A DNA stretch of 64,000 bases from Gemmatimonadota bacterium (GTDB lineage: Bacteria > Gemmatimonadota > Gemmatimonadetes > Gemmatimonadales > Gemmatimonadaceae): contig VGVM01000001.1 in assembly GCA_016874035.1 (NCBI GenBank), positions 101,878-165,877 of the forward strand, in the 5' to 3' direction. A model generated the notes under the pieces. That model was not told where the DNA came from. It did no database searches and saw only the letters and a list, made by a program, of their open reading frames with translations. The number at the start of each line of letters is the position of its first letter. Position 1 is the first letter of the stretch. Both the position numbers and the translations under genes were made by a program. This document shows positions 26,543 through 37,248 of this stretch, piece by piece.

Positions 26543-27205
26543 CTACTTGATGTACACGTACCGCTTGAGCCGCTGCAGCTCGGTAGGATTCGCGCGCACG
26601 TACTTGCCGATCTCGCGGTCGAACTGCTCCATCGAGGTCCACGGACGGTACTCGACGAACTCGCGCTTCCAGCGCCGCGTACCGACACCGATGCCGGCAA
26701 ACGTGTCCATGATTGCCTCGGTGTGCGTGTTCAGTTCGATCGGAATGAACACGTACTGCTCGAGCCGGTCCGCCTCCGCCGCGTTTGCGACCTTGGTGAC
26801 CTCGGCGGTGAATGAGGCGAAATCGGCGTACGGGCGCTTCGCCTTGATCGCGGAGAGCTTCCGCGCGTCCATGCCGGGGATGAGCATGAAGTCGGCATCG
26901 GTGCCCCGGTTCAGGTCCACATGCACGAAGAGCTTGGCGTACAGCGTCGTGCGGGCGGCCTTGGCCATGCCCTTCGCATTGAGGATGCTGTCGAGCGGCG
27001 CCGGGCCGAGGATCGGGCGGGCGGACTTGAGCGCCGCGACGATGTCCGCCGTCATGCCCGGGAGCGGGGTCATGACGCTGTCCGCAGCGACGTTCGGTTC
27101 GACAAGACCCTGCTGACGGCCCAGCTGGGCCGCCGCAGGCATCGAGAATAGTGCGAGCGCGGCGATTCCCGTTGTGCCGCGCAAGATGACCTGGCGTGCG
27201 TTCAT
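26543..27205 (-). CDS. Exported helix-hairpin-helix (ComEA-like) protein
   Basis: The 220-residue protein has a signal peptide (ALALFSMPAAAQ). Its mature part has two helix-hairpin-helix-like units: MTPLPGMTADIVAALKSARP (about residues 45-64) and MLIPGMDARKLSAIKAKRPYAD (about 106-127). ComEA-type motifs bind DNA non-specifically through the G-I/M-G turn; here the turn is PGM rather than PGIG, so DNA binding is uncertain. The start overlaps the upstream gene by 4 bases (ATGA), so they are coupled. A role in DNA uptake is possible but not supported by nearby competence genes. Confidence 0.75.
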   Translation of the reverse strand: MNARQVILRGTTGIAALALFSMPAAAQLGRQQGLVEPNVAADSVMTPLPGMTADIVAALKSARPILGPAPLDSILNAKGMAKAARTTLYAKLFVHVDLNRGTDADFMLIPGMDARKLSAIKAKRPYADFASFTAEVTKVANAAEADRLEQYVFIPIELNTHTEAIMDTFAGIGVGTRRWKREFVEYRPWTSMEQFDREIGKYVRANPTELQRLKRYVYIK

Positions 27206-27648
27206 ACAGTTGTACTCCGTGAGGTATGACCGCCGAGTCGTGGATGGCGGTACGTGAACAACAGGCCGAGCAGGCCGATCTGCAACATCGTTCCAGGCGC
27301 GAGTGCCGGGATGCTCCCTTCAAGTGCTTCGAGGTACAGCTCCGTTCCCGCCAGCGAAGGGTTGGACTCCGACGCGTCGAGGAGGTTAGTGCGGTAGTGC
27401 TGGATCACCCCGACGCCTCCGCTCAGCGCGAGCAGGACCATCACGACACGAAGCGCCTTCAGTGCCGCAGAGCCGGCGCTCAGTCCGTGCCAGGTCAGGA
27501 CCACCAGCGAAACCGGCAGCAGGACCATGGGCACGAGTTGCCACACGTCCTCGTAGTGCTTGAGCAGGATGAGTTCGATTTCCGTGCCAACCAACACGAG
27601 GACCAGGATTCCAAGCAGCGCCTTTCGAAAGAACGGCTCGACGGACAT
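27202..27648 (-). CDS. Four-helix integral membrane protein of unknown function
   Basis: This 148-residue protein has hydrophobic segments near residues 8-28, 37-55, 64-83 and 116-133, with short charged loops. I do not recognise a family. It lies 12 bases downstream of the TauE/SafE-like gene and overlaps the helix-hairpin-helix gene, so it is in the same operon. The fit with an anion-exporter gene suggests a membrane accessory, which is inference only. Confidence 0.72.
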   Translation of the reverse strand: MSVEPFFRKALLGILVLVLVGTEIELILLKHYEDVWQLVPMVLLPVSLVVLTWHGLSAGSAALKALRVVMVLLALSGGVGVIQHYRTNLLDASESNPSLAGTELYLEALEGSIPALAPGTMLQIGLLGLLFTYRHPRLGGHTSRSTTV

Positions 27649-27660
27649 TGGCCAGCGCCC

Positions 27661-28449
27661 CTAACCTTTCAAGAACATCGCGACACCACTCCCGATCCCG
27701 ATTGCGACCACGGCCCGACGAACCCAGACCTGCCCGACCCGCTGCGCCATGCGGGACCCCAACGCGCCGCCAAGCATCGCGCCAACCGCCATCGTAAGCG
27801 CTACGGGCCAGACGATGATTCCGCTGACGACGAACACTGCGACCGCGATCGCGTTGATGTTCATTCCGCACCAGTTCTTGAGGCCGTTCATCGTGTGGAT
27901 GTTCCGGAGTCCCATCATCTCGAATGCGGCGAGCATCAGGATGCCGGCGCCCGCGCCGAAGTAACCGCCATAAATCCCGACGGCGAACTGGTACACGAGG
28001 AACCGCAGTGGCGGCTTGCTCCGTTCCACGTCCTCGGGGTCGTTCCCGGCGCCCGATGCTCCGCTGTGTCCCCCGATCCACCGCATGATGGGCTTCTGGA
28101 GCATGAACAGCGCCGTCGCACCCCAGATCAGCCATGGGACGAGGCCGGCAAACCGCTCCTCTGGGGTGAAGATCAGGAGCAAGGCGCCTGTGATACCGCC
28201 CGCTGCGGAGGGTATAGCCCAGTGGAGCCACCATTTCCGAATGCCCTGGATCGCGGTCCGATACCCCCAAAAACTGGCCAGGCTGCCGGGCCAGAGGGCG
28301 ACGGTTGATGTGGCGTTGGCCACGACCGGCGGCACCCCGAGGGCGACCAGGGCAGGGAAGGTGAGCAGGGTACCGCCACCGGCGATGGAATTCATCATCC
28401 CGCCGCCCATCGCGGCGAGCATGACCAGGAGAAGTTTTGCGAACGACAC
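27661..28449 (-). CDS. TauE/SafE family (sulfite or organic-anion exporter) membrane protein
   Basis: The 262-residue protein has about eight hydrophobic segments. It begins with the characteristic repeat MGGGMMNSIAGGGTLLTFPALVALGVPPVVANATSTVALWPG-like stretch (residues about 15-55), in which the N-A-T-S and G-G-G turns are typical of TauE/SafE. The second half repeats the pattern with GGYFGAGAGILMLAAFEMMG (about 155-175). The family exports sulfite, sulfoacetate or similar anions; the substrate is not deducible here. The gene is divergent from gltA across a 97-base spacer. Confidence 0.9.
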   Translation of the reverse strand: MSFAKLLLVMLAAMGGGMMNSIAGGGTLLTFPALVALGVPPVVANATSTVALWPGSLASFWGYRTAIQGIRKWWLHWAIPSAAGGITGALLLIFTPEERFAGLVPWLIWGATALFMLQKPIMRWIGGHSGASGAGNDPEDVERSKPPLRFLVYQFAVGIYGGYFGAGAGILMLAAFEMMGLRNIHTMNGLKNWCGMNINAIAVAVFVVSGIIVWPVALTMAVGAMLGGALGSRMAQRVGQVWVRRAVVAIGIGSGVAMFLKG

Positions 28450-28546
28450 GGTAGCTTTAATGGTACAACAGGGACACCCGACACTTCTTACGGGGCTTCA
28501 ACACGGAGTCCCCGGGCCACACCTCAAGGAGAACTGGTAGCGAACC

Positions 28547-29887
<1,341 letters not shown>

Positions 29888-29964
29888 CGGCAACGGCGAG
29901 TGGTGGGTGGTCGGTTGTCGGTGGTGGGTGCAGGTGACCGGCAACGGCAACTGCAACGGCGAGT

Positions 29965-29993
29965 AACGGGTAGCGCGTGACGCGCTGCCCGTT
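29965..29993 (+). terminator. Hairpin between convergent gltA and mutY
   Basis: The arms at 29965-29977 and 29981-29993 form a 13-bp stem (AACGGGTAGCGCG against its complement, with one G-U pair). No strong T-run follows, so termination would be weak or bidirectional. Confidence 0.5.
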
Positions 29994-29998
29994 CGCGC

Positions 29999-30663
29999 TT
30001 AAGTACGGGTTCGTGACTTGCAGATTGCTTTCACGGGGCATTCGGGGCACTTCTTCACCCGTGCAGTACACACCAGCGCGCCGAGTTCCATGATCGCCTG
30101 GTTGTGGGTCCAGGTCGCCTTGCCGCTGCGCGGGAGAATGGACTCGGCGATCGCCCAGATGCGCTTCAGGTCGCGGGGGCGCTTGGGGTTGAGGCGCGGC
30201 GCGAACACGCGCGCGATGACGCGGGCGACGTTCGTGTCCACGAGCGCCGCCCGCACCTCAAAGGCGAAACTCGCGACCGCCCCGGCCGTGTAGGCGCCGA
30301 TCCCGGGCAGCTCGCGTAGCGCCTCGGGATCGCTCGGCAGCCGCGCGTCCGCGCCTTCGGACACGACCGTGCGAGCGAGTGAATGCAGGTTTCTCGCGCG
30401 GGCGTAGTAGCCGAGCCCTTCCCACGCGGCGACGACGTCGCGCTTGTGTGCGCTGGCCAGCGCGTCGAGCGACGGAAAGCGCGTGAGGAACGCCGGGTAG
30501 AACTCGAGTACGCGCGACACCTGCGTCTGCTGCAGCATCGCCCCGACACGAGGATGCGGTACGGGTCCCGCGTACGGCGCCACGGGAGGTCGCGGCCGCG
30601 GCGCCTGAACCACGCCGCGAGGCGGCGCCGAAAGTCCGCCGCTGTCTTCGGGTCGCGCCTCAG
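29999..30663 (-). pseudogene. mutY: A/G-specific adenine glycosylase (MutY) with internal frameshift
   Basis: MutY removes adenine mispaired with 8-oxoguanine. In one frame, a part (about 30547-30663) encodes LAAWFRRRGRDLPWRRTRDPYRILVS; from about 30538 the following MutY sequence continues in a second frame as AMLQQTQVSRVLEFYP. The shift is caused by one missing base around 30539-30546 (TCGGGGCGATG where TCGGNGGCGATG is expected). The rest is intact: PGIGAYTAGAVASFAFE (helix-hairpin-helix), LVDTNVARV with the catalytic Asp, and four iron-sulfur cysteines in the C-x6-C-x2-C-x5-C pattern. The protein ends right after this cluster, without the NUDIX-like C-domain. The start is unclear: a CTG at 30663 overlaps the upstream stop. 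A real mutation and a sequencing error are both possible. Confidence 0.85.
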
Positions 30664-31310
30664 CGGAACAATCCGCCTTCCACAATGATCGTCCGCGCGA
30701 GCACCACGCCCATCGCGATTGACAGCACGCCGGCCGCGAGCCGGATGCCACGCTGCACTCGGACAACCCGCGTACCCGCATCGGGTCCCTCGCGCGCGCG
30801 CTGCACGACCTGCATCGGCGCGGCGATCAGCGCGGTGACGAGCGTCATCCCGGCAACGGTGCCGATCCCGAACACCGCGAGGTACGCGATCGCCCATACC
30901 GGGTCGCTGATCGCGGCGAGCACGAGCACCACCACCGCGGCCGATCCGGCCAGCCCATGCACCACGCCTACGGTGAAGGCGCGCCGGTCATCCGCCGATG
31001 TCGGCGCGGGCGCGGCGTCGGTCTTGCGCAGGTTCGAGAACCCGAGGCCGATCAGGACCAGCGCCACCAGGAACTCGAGCCCGAGCCCCAATCGCGACGG
31101 AATCGCGACCCGGAACCCCACGAGTGCGCCGCCCACCAGGAGCACGGTCATCGAATGGCCGAGCCCCCACGCCGCCCCAACTCGTGCCGCGCGCGCGAAC
31201 GACTTCTCGCGCGCCACGATCGCCGTCACCGCGACCACGTGGTCGGCATCGGTCGCGTGCTTCAGGCCCAGCAGGAACCCCAGTACTGCCGCCGACAGCG
31301 CGCTCAGCAT
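30660..31310 (-). CDS. Nickel/cobalt transporter (NiCoT-like)
   Basis: The 216-residue membrane protein has about six hydrophobic segments and the signature GLKHATDADHVVAV (residues about 15-28), the H-x4-D-H motif that defines HoxN/NixA-type nickel/cobalt permeases. It also has an alternate GLGHSMTVLLVG helix and a second pair of helices with HGLAGSAAVVVLVL. A length of 216 is shorter than most NiCoT proteins (about 330), so it may be a compact relative of the HupE/UreJ group. It overlaps the downstream mutY by 4 bases and the esterase-like gene by 7. Confidence 0.82.
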   Translation of the reverse strand: MLSALSAAVLGFLLGLKHATDADHVVAVTAIVAREKSFARAARVGAAWGLGHSMTVLLVGGALVGFRVAIPSRLGLGLEFLVALVLIGLGFSNLRKTDAAPAPTSADDRRAFTVGVVHGLAGSAAVVVLVLAAISDPVWAIAYLAVFGIGTVAGMTLVTALIAAPMQVVQRAREGPDAGTRVVRVQRGIRLAAGVLSIAMGVVLARTIIVEGGLFR

Positions 31311-32578
31311 GTGCCGTTCCTGGCGGGATTGTTGTCATTGGGCAGCGGGGCGTCTGTCAGCCGCCAGCTCCCGTCCGGCAATCGCTGGATCAACCGCTCA
31401 TCGCTCCGGCACTCGGCGGACCGCCCGCGCACGACGCCGTGGAAATCGTAGAGGGCCGAGCTCGCGAACCGCATGGCGTGGTTTGGTTCGAAGAACTTGC
31501 GGATCGCGCCGTTCACCTTGCGGCCCTTTGTCACATCCACGACCTCAAACCCGTGCATGGTCAGCGCGCGTGCGGCCGTTGCCTCGCCGGCGCGTGGTGA
31601 CTTGTTGAGGATGCGCGACATGTCCATGAGGAGATCGTCGTCCGAAGCATACACGATGCGACGGTGCGCGACCGGCACGAGTCGCGCGGCGAGCGAATCG
31701 CGTAGCCGAGCGAGCGGGATATCGGGTGCGAAGAACACGAGCGCGCCGAGGCGAGCGGTTTCCGGCCGGCCCGCCCCGTTAGCGTCCGGCTCGCTGCCGC
31801 CCGCGGCGCCTTCCACCAGCGCCTCGGCCACGAGCTGCGCGCCCATGCTGTGGGCGGCGACAGTTACCGTACCCGGACGCACGGCTGAAGTCAGGTCGCC
31901 CAGCGCGGCCCGGAACGCGGCGTGGCTGGTCACCGCGGTGGCGGAATCATTGCGGTACGCCCGCGACACAATCGCCGACGCCGACGGCCACGTGATCACG
32001 GTCGAATGCGCCGGCCACGCGAACACGACGTTCGGACCCGGGTGTGAGCCTCGGTGAGCGATCTCCGCACCCTGCGTGATCGCGAGCCCGAAGCCCACCG
32101 CGTAGCCGTGCACGTAGAGAATCGTCCCCGCTCCGGTGCCCGCCGTCGCCAGGTCGCGCGCGCGAAGTCGAGACATCCATTCCGCGCGGCTCATCTGGGC
32201 GGAATCCACGGTCTCAGCATCAACGCCTTCGCGCAGCGGACCGTCCGAGCCAGGACCGCTTCGTTCCTGGTACCGCGTGACCACGAATCCGTACTCCAGC
32301 GTGTCGCTCGGCGTGCGCGTGAGGTCGCGCCCGTCGCGGCGCCGGTTGGTCACGTACCAGGTGGTGTCGAAGGAGGTGAGGCGGAAGGTCGTACGGCTTG
32401 CGCCCTCGCCGGACGCGCGCGCGTCACGTGCGGCCGGAGTCGGTACGCGCACCGAGTCCGCGGGCGAAACCCCGACGATCGGGGTGGTACCGCGCGACGG
32501 AACGCAGCCGGCGGCGAACAGCACGCCCAGCGCGAGCGGAAACCGGTATCCGCGTGACTGCAACCGACGCTCCCGCAC
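31304..32578 (-). CDS. Lipoprotein with alpha/beta-hydrolase fold (DUF900-like)
   Basis: The 424-residue protein starts with a lipobox (LFAAGC near residue 25), so it is a lipoprotein. The alpha/beta hydrolase core has ILYVHGYAVGFGLAITQGAEI (about residues 150-172, oxyanion region), AAHSMGAQLVAEAL with the nucleophile Ser (about 245), and GALVFFAPDIPLARLRD. This layout is typical of DUF900-type esterase-like proteins. Its catalytic Asp and His cannot be assigned securely by eye. It precedes the NiCoT-like gene and overlaps it by 7 bases. Confidence 0.8.
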   Translation of the reverse strand: MRERRLQSRGYRFPLALGVLFAAGCVPSRGTTPIVGVSPADSVRVPTPAARDARASGEGASRTTFRLTSFDTTWYVTNRRRDGRDLTRTPSDTLEYGFVVTRYQERSGPGSDGPLREGVDAETVDSAQMSRAEWMSRLRARDLATAGTGAGTILYVHGYAVGFGLAITQGAEIAHRGSHPGPNVVFAWPAHSTVITWPSASAIVSRAYRNDSATAVTSHAAFRAALGDLTSAVRPGTVTVAAHSMGAQLVAEALVEGAAGGSEPDANGAGRPETARLGALVFFAPDIPLARLRDSLAARLVPVAHRRIVYASDDDLLMDMSRILNKSPRAGEATAARALTMHGFEVVDVTKGRKVNGAIRKFFEPNHAMRFASSALYDFHGVVRGRSAECRSDERLIQRLPDGSWRLTDAPLPNDNNPARNGTC

Positions 32579-32579
32579 C

Positions 32580-33860
<1,281 letters not shown>

Positions 33861-33885
33861 GGGGCGCAATCTAGGGGGAAAAACA

Positions 33886-33915
33886 AAGCGGCGCGGACTG
33901 GAGTCCGCGCCGCTT
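33886..33915 (-). terminator. Intrinsic terminator between lipoprotein and VWA genes
   Basis: The arms at 33886-33899 and 33902-33915 form a perfect 14-bp stem (AAGCGGCGCGGACT). On the minus strand the stem is followed by TTGTTTTT. This fits termination of the lipoprotein transcript just before the VWA gene. Confidence 0.85.
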
Positions 33916-33935
33916 CAAGTTCTCAGGTTTTCGAG

Positions 33936-34556
33936 TTAGGAGCCGCTGCCGGTGCTGCCGGTACTAGTGGTCGTCGTGGTCGTTCCAACCACGACTGGCG
34001 CTCCGGTCTGCGTGGTAGCCGTCACCACACCGGTCGAGGACACACTCGCAGACACGGTCTGCGCATCCGATTGCGTACTAAATTGCGGGGTAGCGAGTGT
34101 CAAGAGTATGGGCAACACTACTGTTTTGCCCACCACTGTGCCTCGTGTACGAACTGTGATGTTGCAATACTGAACGGACATTACTATGCCCGTCGGGAAC
34201 TGTGGCGTGCCGGGAGCCAGCACAGTGAAGGCGCACGACCCAAAGACCACCGACGTGTTGAGCGTACCGCCAGGCGTAACGATCACAGCCGTGGTAGAGC
34301 TACCAGTTGTGGTCATCGTGATCGACACCGGCTGGTTCGCAAGCGCCGGACTCAGCGCCGCGCCGCTCCTGAAGGCAAACGTCTTGCCCGAGATGGCGGT
34401 TGCTATGATCGCAGTCACCGGGGCGACGACGTCCGCCGCCGCCACCTGCACCGGCGCCGTCGGCTCGTCATTGCAGGCAACGAACACGGTCGCTGCGGCT
34501 ACAAGTGCAGCGCCGGAGCGGAGAATCGTGCGCGAAGAACGGAAACGTGTCGTCAT
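33936..34556 (-). CDS. Thr/Val-rich lipoprotein of unknown function
   Basis: The ATG at 34556 (a TTG lies 9 bases upstream) gives 206 residues. A lipobox (VFVAC near residue 27) follows a hydrophobic stretch. The mature protein is very rich in Thr, Val and Ser, with alternating beta-prone segments such as TGSSTTAVIVTPGGTLNTSVV, two Cys near the middle (possibly a disulfide), and a GTTTTTTSTGSTGSGS end. The gene is visibly lower in GC than its neighbours. I find no known family. It is divergent from the MFS gene and ends at the terminator at 33886-33915. Confidence 0.7.
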   Translation of the reverse strand: MTTRFRSSRTILRSGAALVAAATVFVACNDEPTAPVQVAAADVVAPVTAIIATAISGKTFAFRSGAALSPALANQPVSITMTTTGSSTTAVIVTPGGTLNTSVVFGSCAFTVLAPGTPQFPTGIVMSVQYCNITVRTRGTVVGKTVVLPILLTLATPQFSTQSDAQTVSASVSSTGVVTATTQTGAPVVVGTTTTTTSTGSTGSGS

Positions 34557-34695
34557 GGTCTGCAAAGCCCCCTAAGGGAAGTGAAGCGGAACACTGCCGT
34601 CGGCCACCCACCGACCCGACTGATAGGCGGGCTGGGGGTAACTGAACCTACCCAAGCATCGGCCTAAAATGCGCTCGGAGCAGGCCTTTCCGGAA

Positions 34696-34711
34696 CCCCC
34701 CCCCGGGGGGG
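34696..34711. repeat. C9G7 homopolymer palindrome
   Basis: Nine C followed by seven G lie in the divergent intergenic region 34557-34745. Such runs are prone to slippage and sequencing error and could alter the spacing of the nearby promoters. Confidence 0.9.
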
Positions 34712-34745
34712 CGGAATTCGGGCAGCCCCTTAGCTTCCCGGCGCT

Positions 34746-35987
34746 GTGCCCCAGATCACAAACCTGCCCCCCTCCGTCAACCCGTTCCGGGTCCTCGCCC
34801 GGCACCGGAATTTCCGCCTTTTCTGGGTGGGCCAGACGGTCTCATTGATCGGCAGCTGGATGCAACAGGTCTCGACCTCCTGGCTGGCCTTGGAGCTGTC
34901 CAACGACCCCTTCATGGTCGGGCTGGTCAGCGCTGCGGCCACGGCGCCGATCCTCCTGCTTTCCATCCCGGCCGGGGTCTTCGCCGACCGACGCGCCAAG
35001 CTGGGCATCGTGCGCGCGCTGCAGGTGGCGTTCCTGATCCAGGCCGCCGTGCTCTGGTGGGTCACTTGGACCGGGCGGATCTCGATCGCCGGCCTGATCA
35101 TACTGGTCCTCATCGCCGGGCTGATCGAATCTTTCGAGATCCCCGCGCGCCAGTCGCTGATCATCCGGCTGGTCACGAAGGACGACCTTCAGGGCGCGAT
35201 TGCGCTCAACTCCAGCGGGTTCAACTTCGCGCGCATCGTCGGCCCGAGCATCGCCGCGGTCGTGATCGCGCAGCTGGGGATCTCGTGGGTCTTCGGCATC
35301 AACGCGCTGAGCTTCCTCGCCGTCGTGGTCGGCCTGTCGCTGATCCGCCTCGCGCCGGGCACGGACGTCGGCACGGCATCGGGCCGTTCGACCTGGCACG
35401 GAATCGTCGAAGGGTTCACGTTCGTGCGGAACGACCGGCTGATGTGGATCCTCATGCGCGTCGTCGCGCTGTTCTCGTTCCTCGGCATTCCCGTGCTGAC
35501 GATGCTCCCGGTCATGGCGCGCGAGCACCTCGGGCGCGGCGCCGGCGGTTACGGCACGATGATGGGCGCATTCGGGATCGGCGCGGTCGCGGGTTCGTTG
35601 TTCATCGCTGGCCCCGGCACGGGCATGCGCCGCGGCACGCTGCTCACGGTCAGTTCGCTCGCGCTCGGCGCCGCGATGACGGCGTTTGGCGTCTCAACGA
35701 GCTTTCCGCTTTCGCTCGCGCTGCTGGTGATCTGCGGCGCGGGGATGATGGCGAACAACGCGCTGATCAACGGGCTCATGCAGTCGCGCGTGACGGACGA
35801 ACTCCGCGCCCGCGTGATGGCGCTCTACGTCACGGTGTACATCGGGATGCATCCGGTCGGGTCGGCCGCGGCGGGGTGGTTCGCGCGGGAGTTCGGGGTG
35901 TCCGCGACGGTGACGGGCATGGGGTTCACCCTGTTGCTCGCCGCCGCATGGGCGTTCCGGCGATACCCGGAGCTGCGGCGAGCATAG
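34746..35987 (+). CDS. MFS exporter, DHA3/EntS-like
   Basis: This 413-residue protein starts at GTG and has about 11-12 hydrophobic segments. The N-terminal half has FRLFWVGQTVSLIGSWMQQVSTSWLALEL and the motif-A loop GVFADRRAK (residues about 78-86), as in DHA3 drug and siderophore exporters. A QSLIIRLVTKDDLQGAIALNSSGFNFARIVGP segment follows. No ligand-binding residues can be named. It lies downstream of no clear operon partner, and its neighbour on the right, 30 bases away, is the cyanophycinase. Confidence 0.9.
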   Translation: MPQITNLPPSVNPFRVLARHRNFRLFWVGQTVSLIGSWMQQVSTSWLALELSNDPFMVGLVSAAATAPILLLSIPAGVFADRRAKLGIVRALQVAFLIQAAVLWWVTWTGRISIAGLIILVLIAGLIESFEIPARQSLIIRLVTKDDLQGAIALNSSGFNFARIVGPSIAAVVIAQLGISWVFGINALSFLAVVVGLSLIRLAPGTDVGTASGRSTWHGIVEGFTFVRNDRLMWILMRVVALFSFLGIPVLTMLPVMAREHLGRGAGGYGTMMGAFGIGAVAGSLFIAGPGTGMRRGTLLTVSSLALGAAMTAFGVSTSFPLSLALLVICGAGMMANNALINGLMQSRVTDELRARVMALYVTVYIGMHPVGSAAAGWFAREFGVSATVTGMGFTLLLAAAWAFRRYPELRRA

Positions 35988-36020
35988 ACACCACCGCGCC
36001 GGGTGCAGTATGATCTCCGC

Positions 36021-37238
36021 ATGAATCGGAATCGCTTGCGCCTGAATCGCTCACTCGTCGCGACCGCCGCCTTCGCAGCCGCCGCCTTCGCGGCATTCGG
36101 CGTCGCCGCACTCGATCCGGCCCATGCCAACGCGCAAGCCGCGGCCGGTCGGCTGGTGATCATCGGCGGCGGGCTCAACGCGAACAACGCCGAGGTGTAC
36201 CAGGCGATCCTCGCCGGCCGTCAGGGCACGGGCCCACTGTGCGTGTTCCCCACGGCGGGTGCCACGCCGGACAGCGCGATGGCGGGTCCGGTGGCGAACT
36301 TCGACCGGCACGGCGGCGCAGGCACGGCGCGCGGCATCCTCGTGTCGGTGCAGAAACCGGAGACCGCGCAGGATCCGCGCGTGGTCGAGCAGATCCGCGG
36401 CTGCTCGGGGTTCTTCTTTATCGGCGGTGTGCAGTCGCGCGTGAGCGAGGCGTTCCGCCCCAGGGGCAAGGACTCGCCCGCGTACACCGCGCTGATGCAG
36501 CGCTGGCGTGAGGGTGCGGTGGTCTCCGGCTCGAGCGCGGGCGCGGCAATCATGAGCGACCCGATGATCGCGAGCGGCACCAGCGCGGGCGCATTCAAGA
36601 CCGGCCTCCGCCGCCTGGCTCCGGGTGTGCCGGCGCCTGACGATGATTCCGGCGCCGGCATGACGCTCATGCAGGGGCTCGGGTTATTCCCGCGCGCGCT
36701 GGCGGACCAGCACTTCCTCGCGCGCGGCCGTCATGGCCGCCTCCTGGTTGCACTGCTCGACATGCAGGAGTACGACCTCGGCTTCGGCATTGACGAGAAC
36801 ACGGCGCTCGTCGTGGACGGCTCGCGCGCCTGGGCCGCCGGTGCGTCGGCGGTGATCGTGTTCGATGAGAAACCGGCGGCACGGAGCGGCAGCGGCGCGA
36901 CGGGGATCGCCATGCACATGCTGGCGAGCGGCGACGCGTTCGATGTCGCTTCACGGACGGCGACGATCGCGCCGAAGCCAGGGTTGGCGGCGCTGCCGGC
37001 GGACAGCGCCGCGATGACGCCGCCGGCCAACCCGTTCACCGCGTGGGAATGGCTGCGTGCGCTCGACCGGTTCGCGCGCACGCCCGCCACCCAGCAGGCG
37101 TTCACTGCCGACGGCGGCTCATTCGTGATGCGTAAGGCGAGCGGTTTTCGCGCGGCGGGTGCGAGCGACGCCGGCGTCCGCGGCGCGAGCCGCGGCCTGT
37201 CCATGACCGGCGTGACGATTGACGTGAAGCGCTCGTAG
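36021..37238 (+). CDS. Exported cyanophycinase-like peptidase (S51 family)
   Basis: The ATG at 36021 (an upstream in-frame start at 36003 is less likely) gives 405 residues. The signal peptide is long (about 38 residues, ending in ANAQA). S51 motifs are FIGGVQSR (about residues 133-140) and the nucleophile-elbow GSSAGAAIMSD with S172, plus an RLVIIGGGLN strand near the mature start. Cyanophycinases cut multi-L-arginyl-poly-L-aspartate to beta-Asp-Arg, and exported forms (CphE-like) use external polymer. No cyanophycin synthetase is visible here. It is convergent with the FAH-fold gene, with an 10-base gap. Confidence 0.88.
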   Translation: MNRNRLRLNRSLVATAAFAAAAFAAFGVAALDPAHANAQAAAGRLVIIGGGLNANNAEVYQAILAGRQGTGPLCVFPTAGATPDSAMAGPVANFDRHGGAGTARGILVSVQKPETAQDPRVVEQIRGCSGFFFIGGVQSRVSEAFRPRGKDSPAYTALMQRWREGAVVSGSSAGAAIMSDPMIASGTSAGAFKTGLRRLAPGVPAPDDDSGAGMTLMQGLGLFPRALADQHFLARGRHGRLLVALLDMQEYDLGFGIDENTALVVDGSRAWAAGASAVIVFDEKPAARSGSGATGIAMHMLASGDAFDVASRTATIAPKPGLAALPADSAAMTPPANPFTAWEWLRALDRFARTPATQQAFTADGGSFVMRKASGFRAAGASDAGVRGASRGLSMTGVTIDVKRS

Positions 37239-37248
37239 CGGGCGCGCG

